64,000 nt of DNA. It comes from Aureimonas fodinaquatilis (GTDB lineage Bacteria > Pseudomonadota > Alphaproteobacteria > Rhizobiales > Rhizobiaceae). The notes under the pieces were generated by a model that ran no database searches, was not told the DNA's origin, and was given only the letters and a program-made list of their open reading frames with translations. Below, one piece after another: positions 44,808 to 53,142 of the stretch. The translations under genes and the position numbers were made by a program. Location: positions 186,001-250,000 of the forward strand of contig NZ_VTWH01000003.1 in NCBI RefSeq assembly GCF_008369445.1, read 5' to 3'. How positions within the stretch are numbered: the first letter of the stretch is position 1; each line of letters opens with the position of its first letter.

Positions 44808-45818
44808 ATGAAGCATTCAATCTTCTCCAAAGTGACCAGAAATTCTCTGACTGCGCTGGCTTTCACACTTGCCGGAGCCCTGCCGGTATCGGCTCTGGCC
44901 GCCGACTACACTTTGAAGCTCAGCATGCCGACCATCAACGACATGCAGTTCGAGTGGTCGCAAATGTTCAAGGAGGAGCTGGAAGCCGCGTCTGAAAACC
45001 GCATTGAGGTGCAGATATATCCTGCCAATCAGCTTGGGCCGATCGCGAGCGTGATCGAGGGTCTGCAGCTCGGCTCGATTGAAGCCACGATCACGCCGGC
45101 GGAATTTTATGTTGGGGTGGACAAGCGCTATCAGGCACCTGCTGTGCCCGGCCTTTTCACCAGCATGGAAGACGCGCGTGAAAAGCTGGATGCACCGGAA
45201 GCGCGCGACGCGCTGCTGGCGGTTGGCGTTGACAAGGGGCTGCGGGGCATTGCTGCCGTCGTCTACGGGCCGCAGGTTGTCATCTCACGCATGAAGACTG
45301 ACAATATTGCGGGCCTTGCTGCCCAGAAAATCCGGGTTCTGTCATCCGAGACAGAAATCGGCACAATCAACTCGCTCGGTGCTTCTGCTGTGCCCATGCC
45401 GTTGAACGAGGTACCGGCAGCGCTTCAGCAGGGAGCGCTGGATGGAGCCAGCACGGTTCTGGATGTCTTCATTTCACTCAAGTCCTACGATGTTGCACCA
45501 ACCGCTGTTCCAACTGAGCTTTGGTACACGATTTCGCTGGCCACGGTGAGCGACATCTGGTTTCAGAGCCTACCGGAAGACCTGCAGCAGGCAGTGCTGG
45601 CATCTGCACAAAGCGCCGAAGAGCGCATGTTTGCCCGCCAGCTTGAACGCCAGGCAACCAACAATGCGCTGTGGACCGAAAATGGCGGCGTGATTGTTGA
45701 ACTGTCGGATGAGGAACAAGCCAAGGCGCAGGAGTCAGCGGCAGTGGTTGCGGAAACTTTTCTTAGCGCCAACCCCGATATTCGTGAGCTCTACGACCTG
45801 ATCAAGGGTTCCAACTGA
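44808..45818 (+). CDS. TRAP transporter substrate-binding protein (DctP type)
   Basis: A 336-residue periplasmic binding protein. A Sec signal ends near residue 30 (VSALAADY). The conserved DctP stretches QIYPANQLGPIASVIEGLQLGSIEA and KIRVLSSETEIGTINSLGASAVPMPLNEVPAALQQGALDG are present. Residues NSLGASAVPMPLNE lie where most DctP proteins carry the carboxylate-binding arginine motif. Ligands of the class are usually carboxylates. Two hairpins follow the gene. Confidence 0.93.
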   Translation: MKHSIFSKVTRNSLTALAFTLAGALPVSALAADYTLKLSMPTINDMQFEWSQMFKEELEAASENRIEVQIYPANQLGPIASVIEGLQLGSIEATITPAEFYVGVDKRYQAPAVPGLFTSMEDAREKLDAPEARDALLAVGVDKGLRGIAAVVYGPQVVISRMKTDNIAGLAAQKIRVLSSETEIGTINSLGASAVPMPLNEVPAALQQGALDGASTVLDVFISLKSYDVAPTAVPTELWYTISLATVSDIWFQSLPEDLQQAVLASAQSAEERMFARQLERQATNNALWTENGGVIVELSDEEQAKAQESAAVVAETFLSANPDIRELYDLIKGSN

Positions 45819-45831
45819 TCAAGGACATTGA

Positions 45832-45864
45832 GGGTGCATCGGTCATCAACTGACCGGTGCACCC
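45832..45864 (+). terminator. Long hairpin after the TRAP operon
   Basis: A 14-bp stem (GGGTGCATCGGTCA with TGACCGGTGCACCC, one G-U pair) with a 5-base loop starts 13 bases after the binding-protein stop. No U-tract follows. It probably protects or ends the TRAP transcript. Confidence 0.7.
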
Positions 45865-45872
45865 GAGCATTT

Positions 45873-45903
45873 CTTGCCGGAACGCTGACGTTTCAACGGC
45901 AAG
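45873..45903. repeat. Palindromic element with arm GTTTCAACGGCA (related to 5862-5887)
   Basis: CTTGCCG and CGGCAAG form the outer arms and AACG/CGTT an inner pair. The sequence ACGTTTCAACGGCA is shared exactly with the element at 5877-5890. It appears to be a second, less perfect copy of the same dispersed palindrome. Confidence 0.5.
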
Positions 45904-45920
45904 GCGATGCGACGGGACAA

Positions 45921-45964
45921 GAGCGTTGGACATTGCATGCAACGCTCTATCTTTTTTCATTTTT
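45921..45964 (+). terminator. Rho-independent terminator just upstream of the aldehyde dehydrogenase
   Basis: An 8-bp stem (GAGCGTTG with CAACGCTC) and 11-base loop are followed by TATCTTTTTTCATTTTT. The T-run ends only about 11 bases before the aldehyde dehydrogenase ATG, so the element is either the end of the TRAP operon or an attenuator for that gene. Confidence 0.75.
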
Positions 45965-45975
45965 CTGAGGGTGGC

Positions 45976-47415
45976 ATGGTGCGCACGGACCAATTCTATA
46001 TCGACGGGCAGTGGGTAGCGGCGGAAACGAGTGAGACTTTTCCGGTTGTGAATCCGGCAACGGAAAAAACCGTTGCGCAGTTGAGCATGGGAACGGCTGA
46101 GCATGTGGACCGTGCCGTTGCGGCTGCGCGCAAGGCGTTTCCGGAATTCTCACGTACAACGCGTGAAGAACGTCTGGCGCTGCTTGAACGGATTATTGCA
46201 GTCTACGAGTCCAGGGCCGAGGAATTGGCACATCTGGTGATGATTGAAATGGGTTCGCCTTTGTGGTTCGGCCGTGAGGTGCAGGTGCAAACTGCGCTCA
46301 ATCATTTCAAACAGGCGCATAAAGTTCTGCAAGACTATGATTTCGGACATATGATGAGCGGCACACGCATTGTGCGCGAGCCTGTGGGCGTGTGCGGGTT
46401 CATCACTCCGTGGAACTGGCCGATCAACCAGGTCGCTGCCAAGTTTGCTTCCGCCTTTGCTGCTGGCTGCACAGTTGTGGTCAAGCCCAGTGAAATCGCG
46501 CCGCTCAGTCCTTTGCTGCTGGCGGAAATCATCCACGAGGCAGGTGTTCCAGCCGGCGTGTTCAATCTCATCAACGGCGACGGCCCAACGGTTGGCGATG
46601 CGATTTCACGCCATCCCGATATCGATATGGTGTCATTCACCGGTTCAACACGCGCCGGGGTACTGGTCGCCAAGGCTGCCGCGGATACGGTGAAGCGGGT
46701 GCATCAGGAACTGGGCGGCAAGTCAGCGAATATTCTTCTGCCGGGAACGGACCTGCAAAAGACGGTTCCCGCCAGTGTTCTGCGCAGCTTCACCAATTCC
46801 GGCCAGTCCTGCCAAGCACCGACGCGGCTGCTCGTACACAGAAGCGAGGCAGGCAAAGTGTACGAGATAGCGCATGCAACGGCGCAAAGCGTGACAGTCG
46901 GTGATCCGGAGGCTTCAGACTCGCGCCTGGGTCCGCTGGCCAGTGAACTTCAGTTCGAGCGTGTGCAGGCGATGATTCAGACCGGGCTGGATGAAGGCGC
47001 AAGATTGCTGGCAGGTGGTCCCGGCCGTCCGGAGCATCTGGCCACTGGCTGGTATGCGCGACCCAGCATTTTTGTGGATGTGCAGCCGCAAATGACGATT
47101 GCGCAGCAGGAAATCTTTGGTCCTGTGCTCAGCATTCTGGTTTATGACACTGTGGACGAGGCGGTGAAAATTGCCAATGACAGCGTTTATGGTCTCGCGG
47201 GCTATGTCAGCGCGCCATCGCTGGACGAAGCAAAAGCGGTGGGCATGCGTCTGCGCGCCGGCCGCATCTATCTCAATGGCGCCCCGCACAGTGGTGCTCA
47301 GGATGTCGAAGCGCCGTTTGGCGGCTACAAGCAGTCTGGAAACGGGCGGGAAGCGGGCCTTTACGGGCTGGAGGATTTCCTCGAGATCAAGGCAATGATC
47401 GGCTATGCGGCCTGA
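45976..47415 (+). CDS. NAD(P)-dependent aldehyde dehydrogenase
   Basis: A 479-residue aldehyde dehydrogenase. Catalytic Asn147 (TPWNW), Glu245 (QELGGKSA) and Cys279 (NSGQSCQAP) are present. TPWNWP and NSGQSC are typical of a subgroup annotated as generic aldehyde dehydrogenases. The open frame begins at 45907, but ATG 45976 has GAGG upstream and the normal N-terminus; the rest would include the terminator. In this context it probably oxidises the aldehyde produced by ring opening (a formyl-dicarboxylate if the enamidase analogy holds). Confidence 0.9.
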   Translation: MVRTDQFYIDGQWVAAETSETFPVVNPATEKTVAQLSMGTAEHVDRAVAAARKAFPEFSRTTREERLALLERIIAVYESRAEELAHLVMIEMGSPLWFGREVQVQTALNHFKQAHKVLQDYDFGHMMSGTRIVREPVGVCGFITPWNWPINQVAAKFASAFAAGCTVVVKPSEIAPLSPLLLAEIIHEAGVPAGVFNLINGDGPTVGDAISRHPDIDMVSFTGSTRAGVLVAKAAADTVKRVHQELGGKSANILLPGTDLQKTVPASVLRSFTNSGQSCQAPTRLLVHRSEAGKVYEIAHATAQSVTVGDPEASDSRLGPLASELQFERVQAMIQTGLDEGARLLAGGPGRPEHLATGWYARPSIFVDVQPQMTIAQQEIFGPVLSILVYDTVDEAVKIANDSVYGLAGYVSAPSLDEAKAVGMRLRAGRIYLNGAPHSGAQDVEAPFGGYKQSGNGREAGLYGLEDFLEIKAMIGYAA

Positions 47416-47534
47416 AGCAGGCCCCAGAAGCCCTTGAACCGTCCATCGGCAGCCGCCGCTTGCTGGTTGCAATTTCAAACTCAAAACCGTTACACGTCTT
47501 GTGTGAAATTGTGTCATCAAGGGCCGAAGTCATC

Positions 47535-48644
47535 ATGAGCCAGACCAAGCTGTTTTCTCCCATCAATGTCGGCGGTGTGAATCTGAAGAACCGCATCGTC
47601 ATTGCACCTATGTGCCAGTATTCAGCGGAAGATGGGAAAACCACTGACTGGCATCTTATGCATCTGGGCAATCTGGCATTGTCTGGCGCGGGCCTTTTGA
47701 CGATAGAGGCAACGGCCGTCAGCCCGGAAGGCCGCATCAGCTATGCTGACGTTGGCCTTTATTCCGATGAATGCGAGGCCGCAATGGAGCGCACACTTGC
47801 CGGTGTGCGCCGCTGGTCAGACACGCCGATTGCCATCCAGCTCGCGCATGCGGGGCGCAAGGCCTCGTCAAACCTGCCATGGAAGGGCGGTCGCCTGCTT
47901 CCTCCGCAGGACCCTGATGGCTGGCAGACGATTGCGCCTTCCGCCGTGCCCTTTGTAGAGGGAGACAATGCGCCGGTTGCAATGGACAGGACGGCGCTGA
48001 ACACCATTCGGGATGCGTTTGCACAGGCCGCGCACCGTGCCGGGCGCCTTGGGTTGGATGCCGTGCAGATTCATTCGGCACATGGCTATCTCCTGCATCA
48101 GTTTCTGTCACCACTTTCCAATCTGCGCGAGGATGAGTATGGCGGTTCGCTGGAAAACCGCATGCGCTTTCCCCTGGAAGTGTTTGACGCTGTGCGCGCT
48201 GCCTTTCCGGCTGACCGGCCGGTTTCTGCCCGGGTTTCGGGAACGGATTGGGTGGAAGACGGCTGGGATGTTGAAGACACCATTGCCTATTCACAGGCGC
48301 TGGTGGCCAGGGGTTGCGCCGCCATCCATGTTTCCGGCGGCGGTCTGCATATTGCGCAGGAAATCCCGATCGGGCCGAGCTATCAGGTACCGCTGGCAAG
48401 AGCGGTCAAGGCAAATGTGAATGTGCCGGTGGTGGCCGTGGGCCTGATCACCGGATTTGATCAGGCCGAGGCGATCCTGACCTCTGGAGATGCCGATCTT
48501 GTCGCCATAGCGCGCGCCGCCCTCTATGATCCGCGTTGGCCATGGCACGCAGCGGCGCATTTTGGCGAAAGCATAGAGGTTGCTCCGCAATATCTGCGCT
48601 GCCAGCCGCGACAGTACCGCAACCTGTTCGTTCAGAAAGACTGA
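47535..48644 (+). CDS. Old yellow enzyme family NADH:flavin oxidoreductase (YqjM-like)
   Basis: A 369-residue OYE-family ene-reductase. The YqjM-type residues Cys27 and Tyr29 (APMCQYSA) and the substrate-binding His180/His183 pair (IHSAHGYLLHQFLSP) are present. It reduces an activated C=C bond with NAD(P)H and FMN. ATG 47535 is chosen because the upstream frame has no ribosome binding site. It could reduce the ring or an unsaturated intermediate before enamide hydrolysis, but it may also be independent of the cluster. It converges on the membrane methyltransferase gene with a 28-base gap. Confidence 0.9.
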   Translation: MSQTKLFSPINVGGVNLKNRIVIAPMCQYSAEDGKTTDWHLMHLGNLALSGAGLLTIEATAVSPEGRISYADVGLYSDECEAAMERTLAGVRRWSDTPIAIQLAHAGRKASSNLPWKGGRLLPPQDPDGWQTIAPSAVPFVEGDNAPVAMDRTALNTIRDAFAQAAHRAGRLGLDAVQIHSAHGYLLHQFLSPLSNLREDEYGGSLENRMRFPLEVFDAVRAAFPADRPVSARVSGTDWVEDGWDVEDTIAYSQALVARGCAAIHVSGGGLHIAQEIPIGPSYQVPLARAVKANVNVPVVAVGLITGFDQAEAILTSGDADLVAIARAALYDPRWPWHAAAHFGESIEVAPQYLRCQPRQYRNLFVQKD

Positions 48645-48672
48645 CCCACAAGCCCGGGACTTTTCGCTTAGC

Positions 48673-49251
48673 TCAAGACGGGCTTCTGGTTCGGCCGATC
48701 CAGCGGGGAACAGCCTGAAGGTAGCGTGCATAGCTTTGGCCATGCACGCCCAGCAGCACAGCCTCCTCGCTTCGGATTTGCGCATTGGCAGACAGGATGA
48801 ACAACACCAGGGCAAGGCCTGTCATCACCCCGGGTAGCGCAAGCGCAACACCAGCAAGCAGCAGGGCCTGGCCAACAAAAGTCGGGTTGCGGGAAAAGGC
48901 GAAGAGACCTGATGTGACCAGATCGCCGGTTTCGCCTTCCACAACGCCGACGCGCCAGGACGCTGCCATGCCCAACTGGGCCACCAGCGCAAGCATGGCT
49001 CCGCTACAGGCAAGAACTGAGCCTGTTACGGAAAGGAAGCGCCAGTCTGCATTGCTCCAGCCGACAGGTCCAAGCAAAGCAAGAACAAAGGCCAACCGAA
49101 AGCCAATGGCGGCAAGGCGGTCACGTCCCTTTGCGGTACCGAACAGCCAGACGCGCTGCCCCAGTTTGGCAAGGCGGAATGTGCCCGTAAAAAACAGCAT
49201 GAGGTAGAGGGTGAGGGCCGCGAATGCGACCCAGCCAGTTACAGGGATCAT
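48673..49251 (-). CDS. Isoprenylcysteine carboxyl methyltransferase (ICMT/PEMT)-family membrane protein
   Basis: A 192-residue inner-membrane protein with five predicted helices. The C-terminal SAM-binding part of the ICMT/phospholipid methyltransferase fold is visible: GLFAFSRNPTFVGQALLLAG and a late SEEAVLLGVHGQSYARYLQAVPRWI. Bacteria lack prenylated CaaX proteins, so the substrate is unknown. ATG 49251 begins 5 bases after the P-type ATPase stop, so the two are co-transcribed. The pairing with metal-efflux ATPases is recurrent in alphaproteobacteria as I recall, and suggests a membrane-modification role in metal tolerance. Confidence 0.82.
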   Translation of the reverse strand: MIPVTGWVAFAALTLYLMLFFTGTFRLAKLGQRVWLFGTAKGRDRLAAIGFRLAFVLALLGPVGWSNADWRFLSVTGSVLACSGAMLALVAQLGMAASWRVGVVEGETGDLVTSGLFAFSRNPTFVGQALLLAGVALALPGVMTGLALVLFILSANAQIRSEEAVLLGVHGQSYARYLQAVPRWIGRTRSPS

Positions 49252-49256
49252 GCGCG

Positions 49257-51536
49257 TCAACCCTCTTCTGTCGGATTGTAACGCAGGAGACGCAGGGCGT
49301 TCAGCGTAACCAGAACCGTTGCCCCGGTATCGGCGAGAATGGCAATCCACAGGCCGGTAATTCCCAGAACCGACGTCACCAGAAACACCGCCTTCAGCCC
49401 AAGCGCTATGGTAACATTCTGGTGGATATTGCCCATGGCTGTGCGTGCCAGTCGGATGAGGGCAGGCACATCTGTCACACGGTCGCGCAATATCGCGGCG
49501 TCAGCAGTTTCCAGCGCCACATCGGTGCCCGATCCCATGGCAACGCCCACTCCTGCCTGTTTCAATGCCGGCGCATCATTAATTCCATCACCGATCATCA
49601 TGACGCCGCCTTGGGCGCCAAGCTCGCGGATGACCGTAAGCTTGTCTTCCGGCAGCATCTCTGCGCGGTATTCCATGCCAAGCTGGATGGCAATGGCCGC
49701 GGCGGTGCGCGGGTTGTCGCCGGTCAGAATAATGGGGGCAATGCCCAATGCTTTCAGCTGCCGCATGGCATCGGCCGCATCGGCGCGTGGCTCGTCCCGC
49801 AGAGCAATAAGGCCCAGTGGCTGATCTTCACGATACACCGCCACCACGGTTTTGCCTTCCGATTCAAGCTCGGTTGCGCGGCGCATATGCTCCTGCGCAA
49901 TCCCCCCGGTTTCCAATGCATGCCGGGGAGAGGACACCCAGGCTCTGGATCCGCCCACAATGGCCTCCACGCCCTTGCCTGCGATGGCGCGGGCATCAAT
50001 TGCGGGCAACGCCGCAACTCCAGCACGTTCCGCCCTGCGCAACACTGCCTGTGCCAGCGGGTGGCTTGATCCGGCTTCCACTCCGGCAGCTATGGCCAGA
50101 AGGTCGCTTTCGGTTACACCCCTCGCCGCAACAATATCGGTTACCGCTGGTTTGCCATGGGTCAAGGTGCCGGTCTTGTCAAAGCCGATGCGGCTGACAT
50201 GGGCAGCGGATTCAACGACCGCGCCGCCTTTCAGCAATAGGCCTTTCTTCGCACCGGAGGACAAGGCCGATGCAATGGATGCTGGAACCGATATGACCAG
50301 CGCACATGGGCAGCCAATCAGCAGCAGAGCAAGTCCGCGGTATATCCATGTGTCCCAGTCAGCGCCAGTGGCCAGCGGCGGCACCAGAACCACCAGTGCA
50401 GCCACCGCAACGATGGCGGGCATGTACCAGCGCGAAAAGCGGTCGATAAACCGCTCCGTTGGCGCGCGGGCGTCCTCGGCTTCCTCCACCAGTTTGATAA
50501 TGCGCGAAATCGTGTTGTCCGCTGCGGCTTTGGTGACGGTGATCCGCAGCACCGCCTCGGTGTTGATGGATCCGGCAAACACTGCTTCACCGGGGCCACG
50601 CGTCACCGGCACGCTTTCGCCGGTGACCGGGCTTTCGTCGATGCCCGATGTCCCTTCGGCAATTTCTCCATCCGCTGGAATGCGGTCGCCGGGGCGCACC
50701 AGAACGCGCTGGCCGACTGCCAGTTTTTCCGCAGAAACCTCAAGCGTTCTGCCATCCACCTCCAGCAAGGCGGTTTTGGGCACCAGATTGGCCAGCGCGC
50801 GAATGCCATCCCGTGCCTTGCCAGCGGCTACGCCTTCCAGAACTTCGCCAACGGCAAACAGGAAAACAACCAACGCTGCTTCTTCCGCGGCGCCGATGAA
50901 CAGCGCGCCGACCGCGGCAATGGTCATCAGGCTTTCAATGGTGAAGGGCTGGTCAAGGCGCAGCGCCTCGAACGCCCGTTTGGCAACCGGTGCCACCCCG
51001 ATCACACAAGCCGTGGCAAAGGCCCAATATCCCCACTGCGCTGTGGTCAACAGTTCGAAAATCCAGGCCATTGCCAGAAGTGCGCCGGTGAAGATGACCA
51101 GCCGGCCCTTATTGGTCTGATACCATGCTTTGCCGCGATCGGCCGGGTCGTCGTGCACATGACCGGGGCTTCCATGCCCGGCCTCCATTTTCGCGGTCAA
51201 CGGGGCATCTGCGTGATCAGAATGGTCGTGGTCATTGTGGTCATGTTCGTGCCCGTTGCAGGCAGGGCCGTGAACGTGGCGTACAGGTTCTGCTGGCGCA
51301 CGGGCGGCAATGCCTGCTCGCGGCGCGATCTGATAGCCAAGGCGTCGGACGATATCCTCAATCTGATCCGGCGCAGTGCTTTGCGGGGCAAGATTGAGTG
51401 ACAGCCGCTCGCTCATCAGCGCAACCTTGACGTCGCTGACGCCGGGCAGCCGTTCCACAGCTCTGGTCACTTTAACTGTGCAGGCGGCGCAATCCATTCC
51501 TGCAACTGTCCATTCCCGCCTTGTGGCGTCACTCAT
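49257..51536 (-). CDS. Zn/Cd/Pb-translocating P1B-type ATPase (ZntA-like)
   Basis: A 759-residue heavy-metal efflux pump. An N-terminal HMA domain has GMDCAACTVKV (Cys16, Cys19). A His-rich linker at about 87-128 (many HxH pairs) precedes the membrane core. The transmembrane CPC motif is at 409-411 and the phosphorylation motif DKTGTLT at 453-459, with SSHPLAQAV and GDGINDAPALK further on. CPC plus the His-rich linker fits Zn2+/Cd2+/Pb2+ export from the cytoplasm. ATG 51536 has GGGAG upstream; the frame to 51575 has no site. It is transcribed from a MerR-type promoter divergent from its regulator. Confidence 0.95.
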   Translation of the reverse strand: MSDATRREWTVAGMDCAACTVKVTRAVERLPGVSDVKVALMSERLSLNLAPQSTAPDQIEDIVRRLGYQIAPRAGIAARAPAEPVRHVHGPACNGHEHDHNDHDHSDHADAPLTAKMEAGHGSPGHVHDDPADRGKAWYQTNKGRLVIFTGALLAMAWIFELLTTAQWGYWAFATACVIGVAPVAKRAFEALRLDQPFTIESLMTIAAVGALFIGAAEEAALVVFLFAVGEVLEGVAAGKARDGIRALANLVPKTALLEVDGRTLEVSAEKLAVGQRVLVRPGDRIPADGEIAEGTSGIDESPVTGESVPVTRGPGEAVFAGSINTEAVLRITVTKAAADNTISRIIKLVEEAEDARAPTERFIDRFSRWYMPAIVAVAALVVLVPPLATGADWDTWIYRGLALLLIGCPCALVISVPASIASALSSGAKKGLLLKGGAVVESAAHVSRIGFDKTGTLTHGKPAVTDIVAARGVTESDLLAIAAGVEAGSSHPLAQAVLRRAERAGVAALPAIDARAIAGKGVEAIVGGSRAWVSSPRHALETGGIAQEHMRRATELESEGKTVVAVYREDQPLGLIALRDEPRADAADAMRQLKALGIAPIILTGDNPRTAAAIAIQLGMEYRAEMLPEDKLTVIRELGAQGGVMMIGDGINDAPALKQAGVGVAMGSGTDVALETADAAILRDRVTDVPALIRLARTAMGNIHQNVTIALGLKAVFLVTSVLGITGLWIAILADTGATVLVTLNALRLLRYNPTEEG

Positions 51537-51588
51537 TGCCAGTCTCCCGCCCGGAACCACCCGGATTGCTTGCATTCCTTGATTCGGA

Positions 51589-51619
51589 GTTTTAATCTCT
51601 CTAGTAACTAGAGGATCAA
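51589..51619 (-). promoter_or_regulatory. MerR-type promoter of the metal ATPase (19-bp spacer with dyad)
   Basis: Read on the minus strand, TTGATC (-35, 51619-51614) and TAAAAC (-10, 51594-51589) are separated by exactly 19 bases. The spacer holds the perfect dyad CTCTAGT-T-ACTAGAG (51599-51613). Overlong spacers with a central dyad are the hallmark of MerR-family activation. Confidence 0.85.
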
Positions 51620-51628
51620 GAGGTATTT

Positions 51629-52057
51629 ATGCTGAGCATCGGAAAACTGAGCGAAGCCGCCGGTGTGAAGGTGCCGACGATCCGCTATTACGAGCAGATT
51701 GGGCTTCTGCCCGAGGCCGAGCGCAGCACAGGCAACCAGCGGCTATATGGCAAGGCAGCGCAGGAGCGGCTGGCTTTCATACGCCATTCGCGAGATCTGG
51801 GCTTCACTTTGGATGCAATACGCGAATTGCTGAGCCTGTCCGATAAGCCGGAACAGTCCTGTGCGGCTGCCGATGATATTGCAAGGCGGCAGTTGCACAG
51901 CGTGAAATTGCGCATTGCGCGTCTGGTCGCATTGCAAAGCGAGCTCGAGCGAATGGTGGTGCAGTGCGGCCATGGCAAGGTTTCTGACTGCAGGGTGATT
52001 GAGGTCTTAAGCAACCACGCGCACTGTTCCCACGACCATATGTCTGTGGCGGACTGA
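51629..52057 (+). CDS. MerR family metal-responsive regulator (ZntR/CadR/PbrR-like)
   Basis: A 142-residue MerR regulator. The winged helix-turn-helix is at residues 1-70 (IGKLSEAAGVKVPTIRYYEQIGLLP), followed by a dimerisation helix and a metal-binding tail. Cys78, Cys113 and Cys121 lie where ZntR/CadR-type sensors bind metal, with a further C-terminal HCSHDH (Cys133). An AGAGG ribosome binding site precedes ATG 51629. It is divergent from the P-type ATPase and shares its dyad promoter, so Zn, Cd or Pb should trigger activation of the pump. Confidence 0.93.
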   Translation: MLSIGKLSEAAGVKVPTIRYYEQIGLLPEAERSTGNQRLYGKAAQERLAFIRHSRDLGFTLDAIRELLSLSDKPEQSCAAADDIARRQLHSVKLRIARLVALQSELERMVVQCGHGKVSDCRVIEVLSNHAHCSHDHMSVAD

Positions 52058-52143
52058 TAGCGACTTTGCAGGGCTTCACACGCCTTTCTTTCCCGCTATA
52101 CTGATTTTTGGTGGCACCGGCTGGAGGCAGTCGGAGTGATGGC

Positions 52144-53142
52144 ATGGATGGAAGCACCTCGCGGGCACCCGCACTGTGGGAAGAGGGCAGCCCGCATGAG
52201 TTGGCACGTCTTGCCCAACTGCTCGGACAGAGGCTTGTTGGCCGGACCGAGCTGATTGAACGCCTGCTGATTGGTCTTTTAACCGGCGGCCATGTGCTGA
52301 TTGAAGGCCCACCCGGATTGGCCAAAACCCGGGCTGTCAAGCTTTTGGCCAATGGGCTGGATGCCAGTCAGGCCCGCGTGCAATGCACGCCCGATCTCAT
52401 GCCCTCTGACCTGACAGGCACGCTTGTGCTGTCCCCTGAAAAAGGCGTGTTCGATTTTGCGCCCGGTCCGTTGTTTCACCAGATTGTCCTGGTGGACGAA
52501 ATCAACCGGGCACCACCCAAAGTGCAATCGGCGCTGCTGGAGGCAATGGCTGAAGGGCAAGTCACCGTGGGGGGCGTCACGCGCCGTCTGCCCTGGCCCT
52601 TCATGGTGGTCGCAACCCAGAACTCGATTGAGCATGAAGGCACCTTTCCGCTGCCCGAAGCACAGTTGGACAGGTTCTTGCTGCATGTGCTTCTGGAACT
52701 GCCAAACGCGCTTGAAGAGCGACAGGTTCTGGATCTTGTGGAACACGAGGAGACAGTGCCCGATGAAGCGGGGCAGGCCGAAGGGCTGCCGCTGGATGTT
52801 GTGGCCCATGGCCGGGATGCCGTCCGGGCGGTTTATATTTCGCCAGCGCTTAAAGATTTTATGGTGCGGCTTGTCATGGCGACGCGCGGCCCTGATCCTG
52901 CCCCCGATCTGTTCGAACTGGTGGAGCATGCCGTATCACCGCGTGGGACATTGTCTCTCGCTGCGGCTGCCCGTGCTCGCGCCTATCTTCATGGGCGCGA
53001 TTACGCCACCCCGCAGGATGTTGAGGAACTTGCCGTCGATATTCTGTCTCATCGGCTGATCCTGTCCTGGCGCGCCATAGCGGATGGCCAGACGCCACGC
53101 AGGGTCATTGCCAGTCTGCTCGAACGTGTTCGGCCGCTATGA
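52144..53142 (+). CDS. MoxR-family AAA+ ATPase
   Basis: A 332-residue MoxR ATPase. Walker A is GPPGLAKT, Walker B is VLVDEINR, and sensor 1 is the Asn in VVATQNSIEHEGTFPLPEAQLDRF. These chaperone-like ATPases work with VWA-domain proteins. The ATG at 52144 has GGAG upstream and is preferred over TTG 52108. It overlaps the DUF58 gene by ATGA and begins a six-gene set (MoxR, DUF58, DUF4381, two VWA proteins, TPR and BatD-like). Confidence 0.93.
   Translation: MDGSTSRAPALWEEGSPHELARLAQLLGQRLVGRTELIERLLIGLLTGGHVLIEGPPGLAKTRAVKLLANGLDASQARVQCTPDLMPSDLTGTLVLSPEKGVFDFAPGPLFHQIVLVDEINRAPPKVQSALLEAMAEGQVTVGGVTRRLPWPFMVVATQNSIEHEGTFPLPEAQLDRFLLHVLLELPNALEERQVLDLVEHEETVPDEAGQAEGLPLDVVAHGRDAVRAVYISPALKDFMVRLVMATRGPDPAPDLFELVEHAVSPRGTLSLAAAARARAYLHGRDYATPQDVEELAVDILSHRLILSWRAIADGQTPRRVIASLLERVRPL

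Noticed and set aside
48650-48685. AAGCCCG ... CGGGCTT hairpin between the reductase and methyltransferase genes
   Set aside because: The loop would be 22 bases and the stem only 7; too weak to call a terminator.
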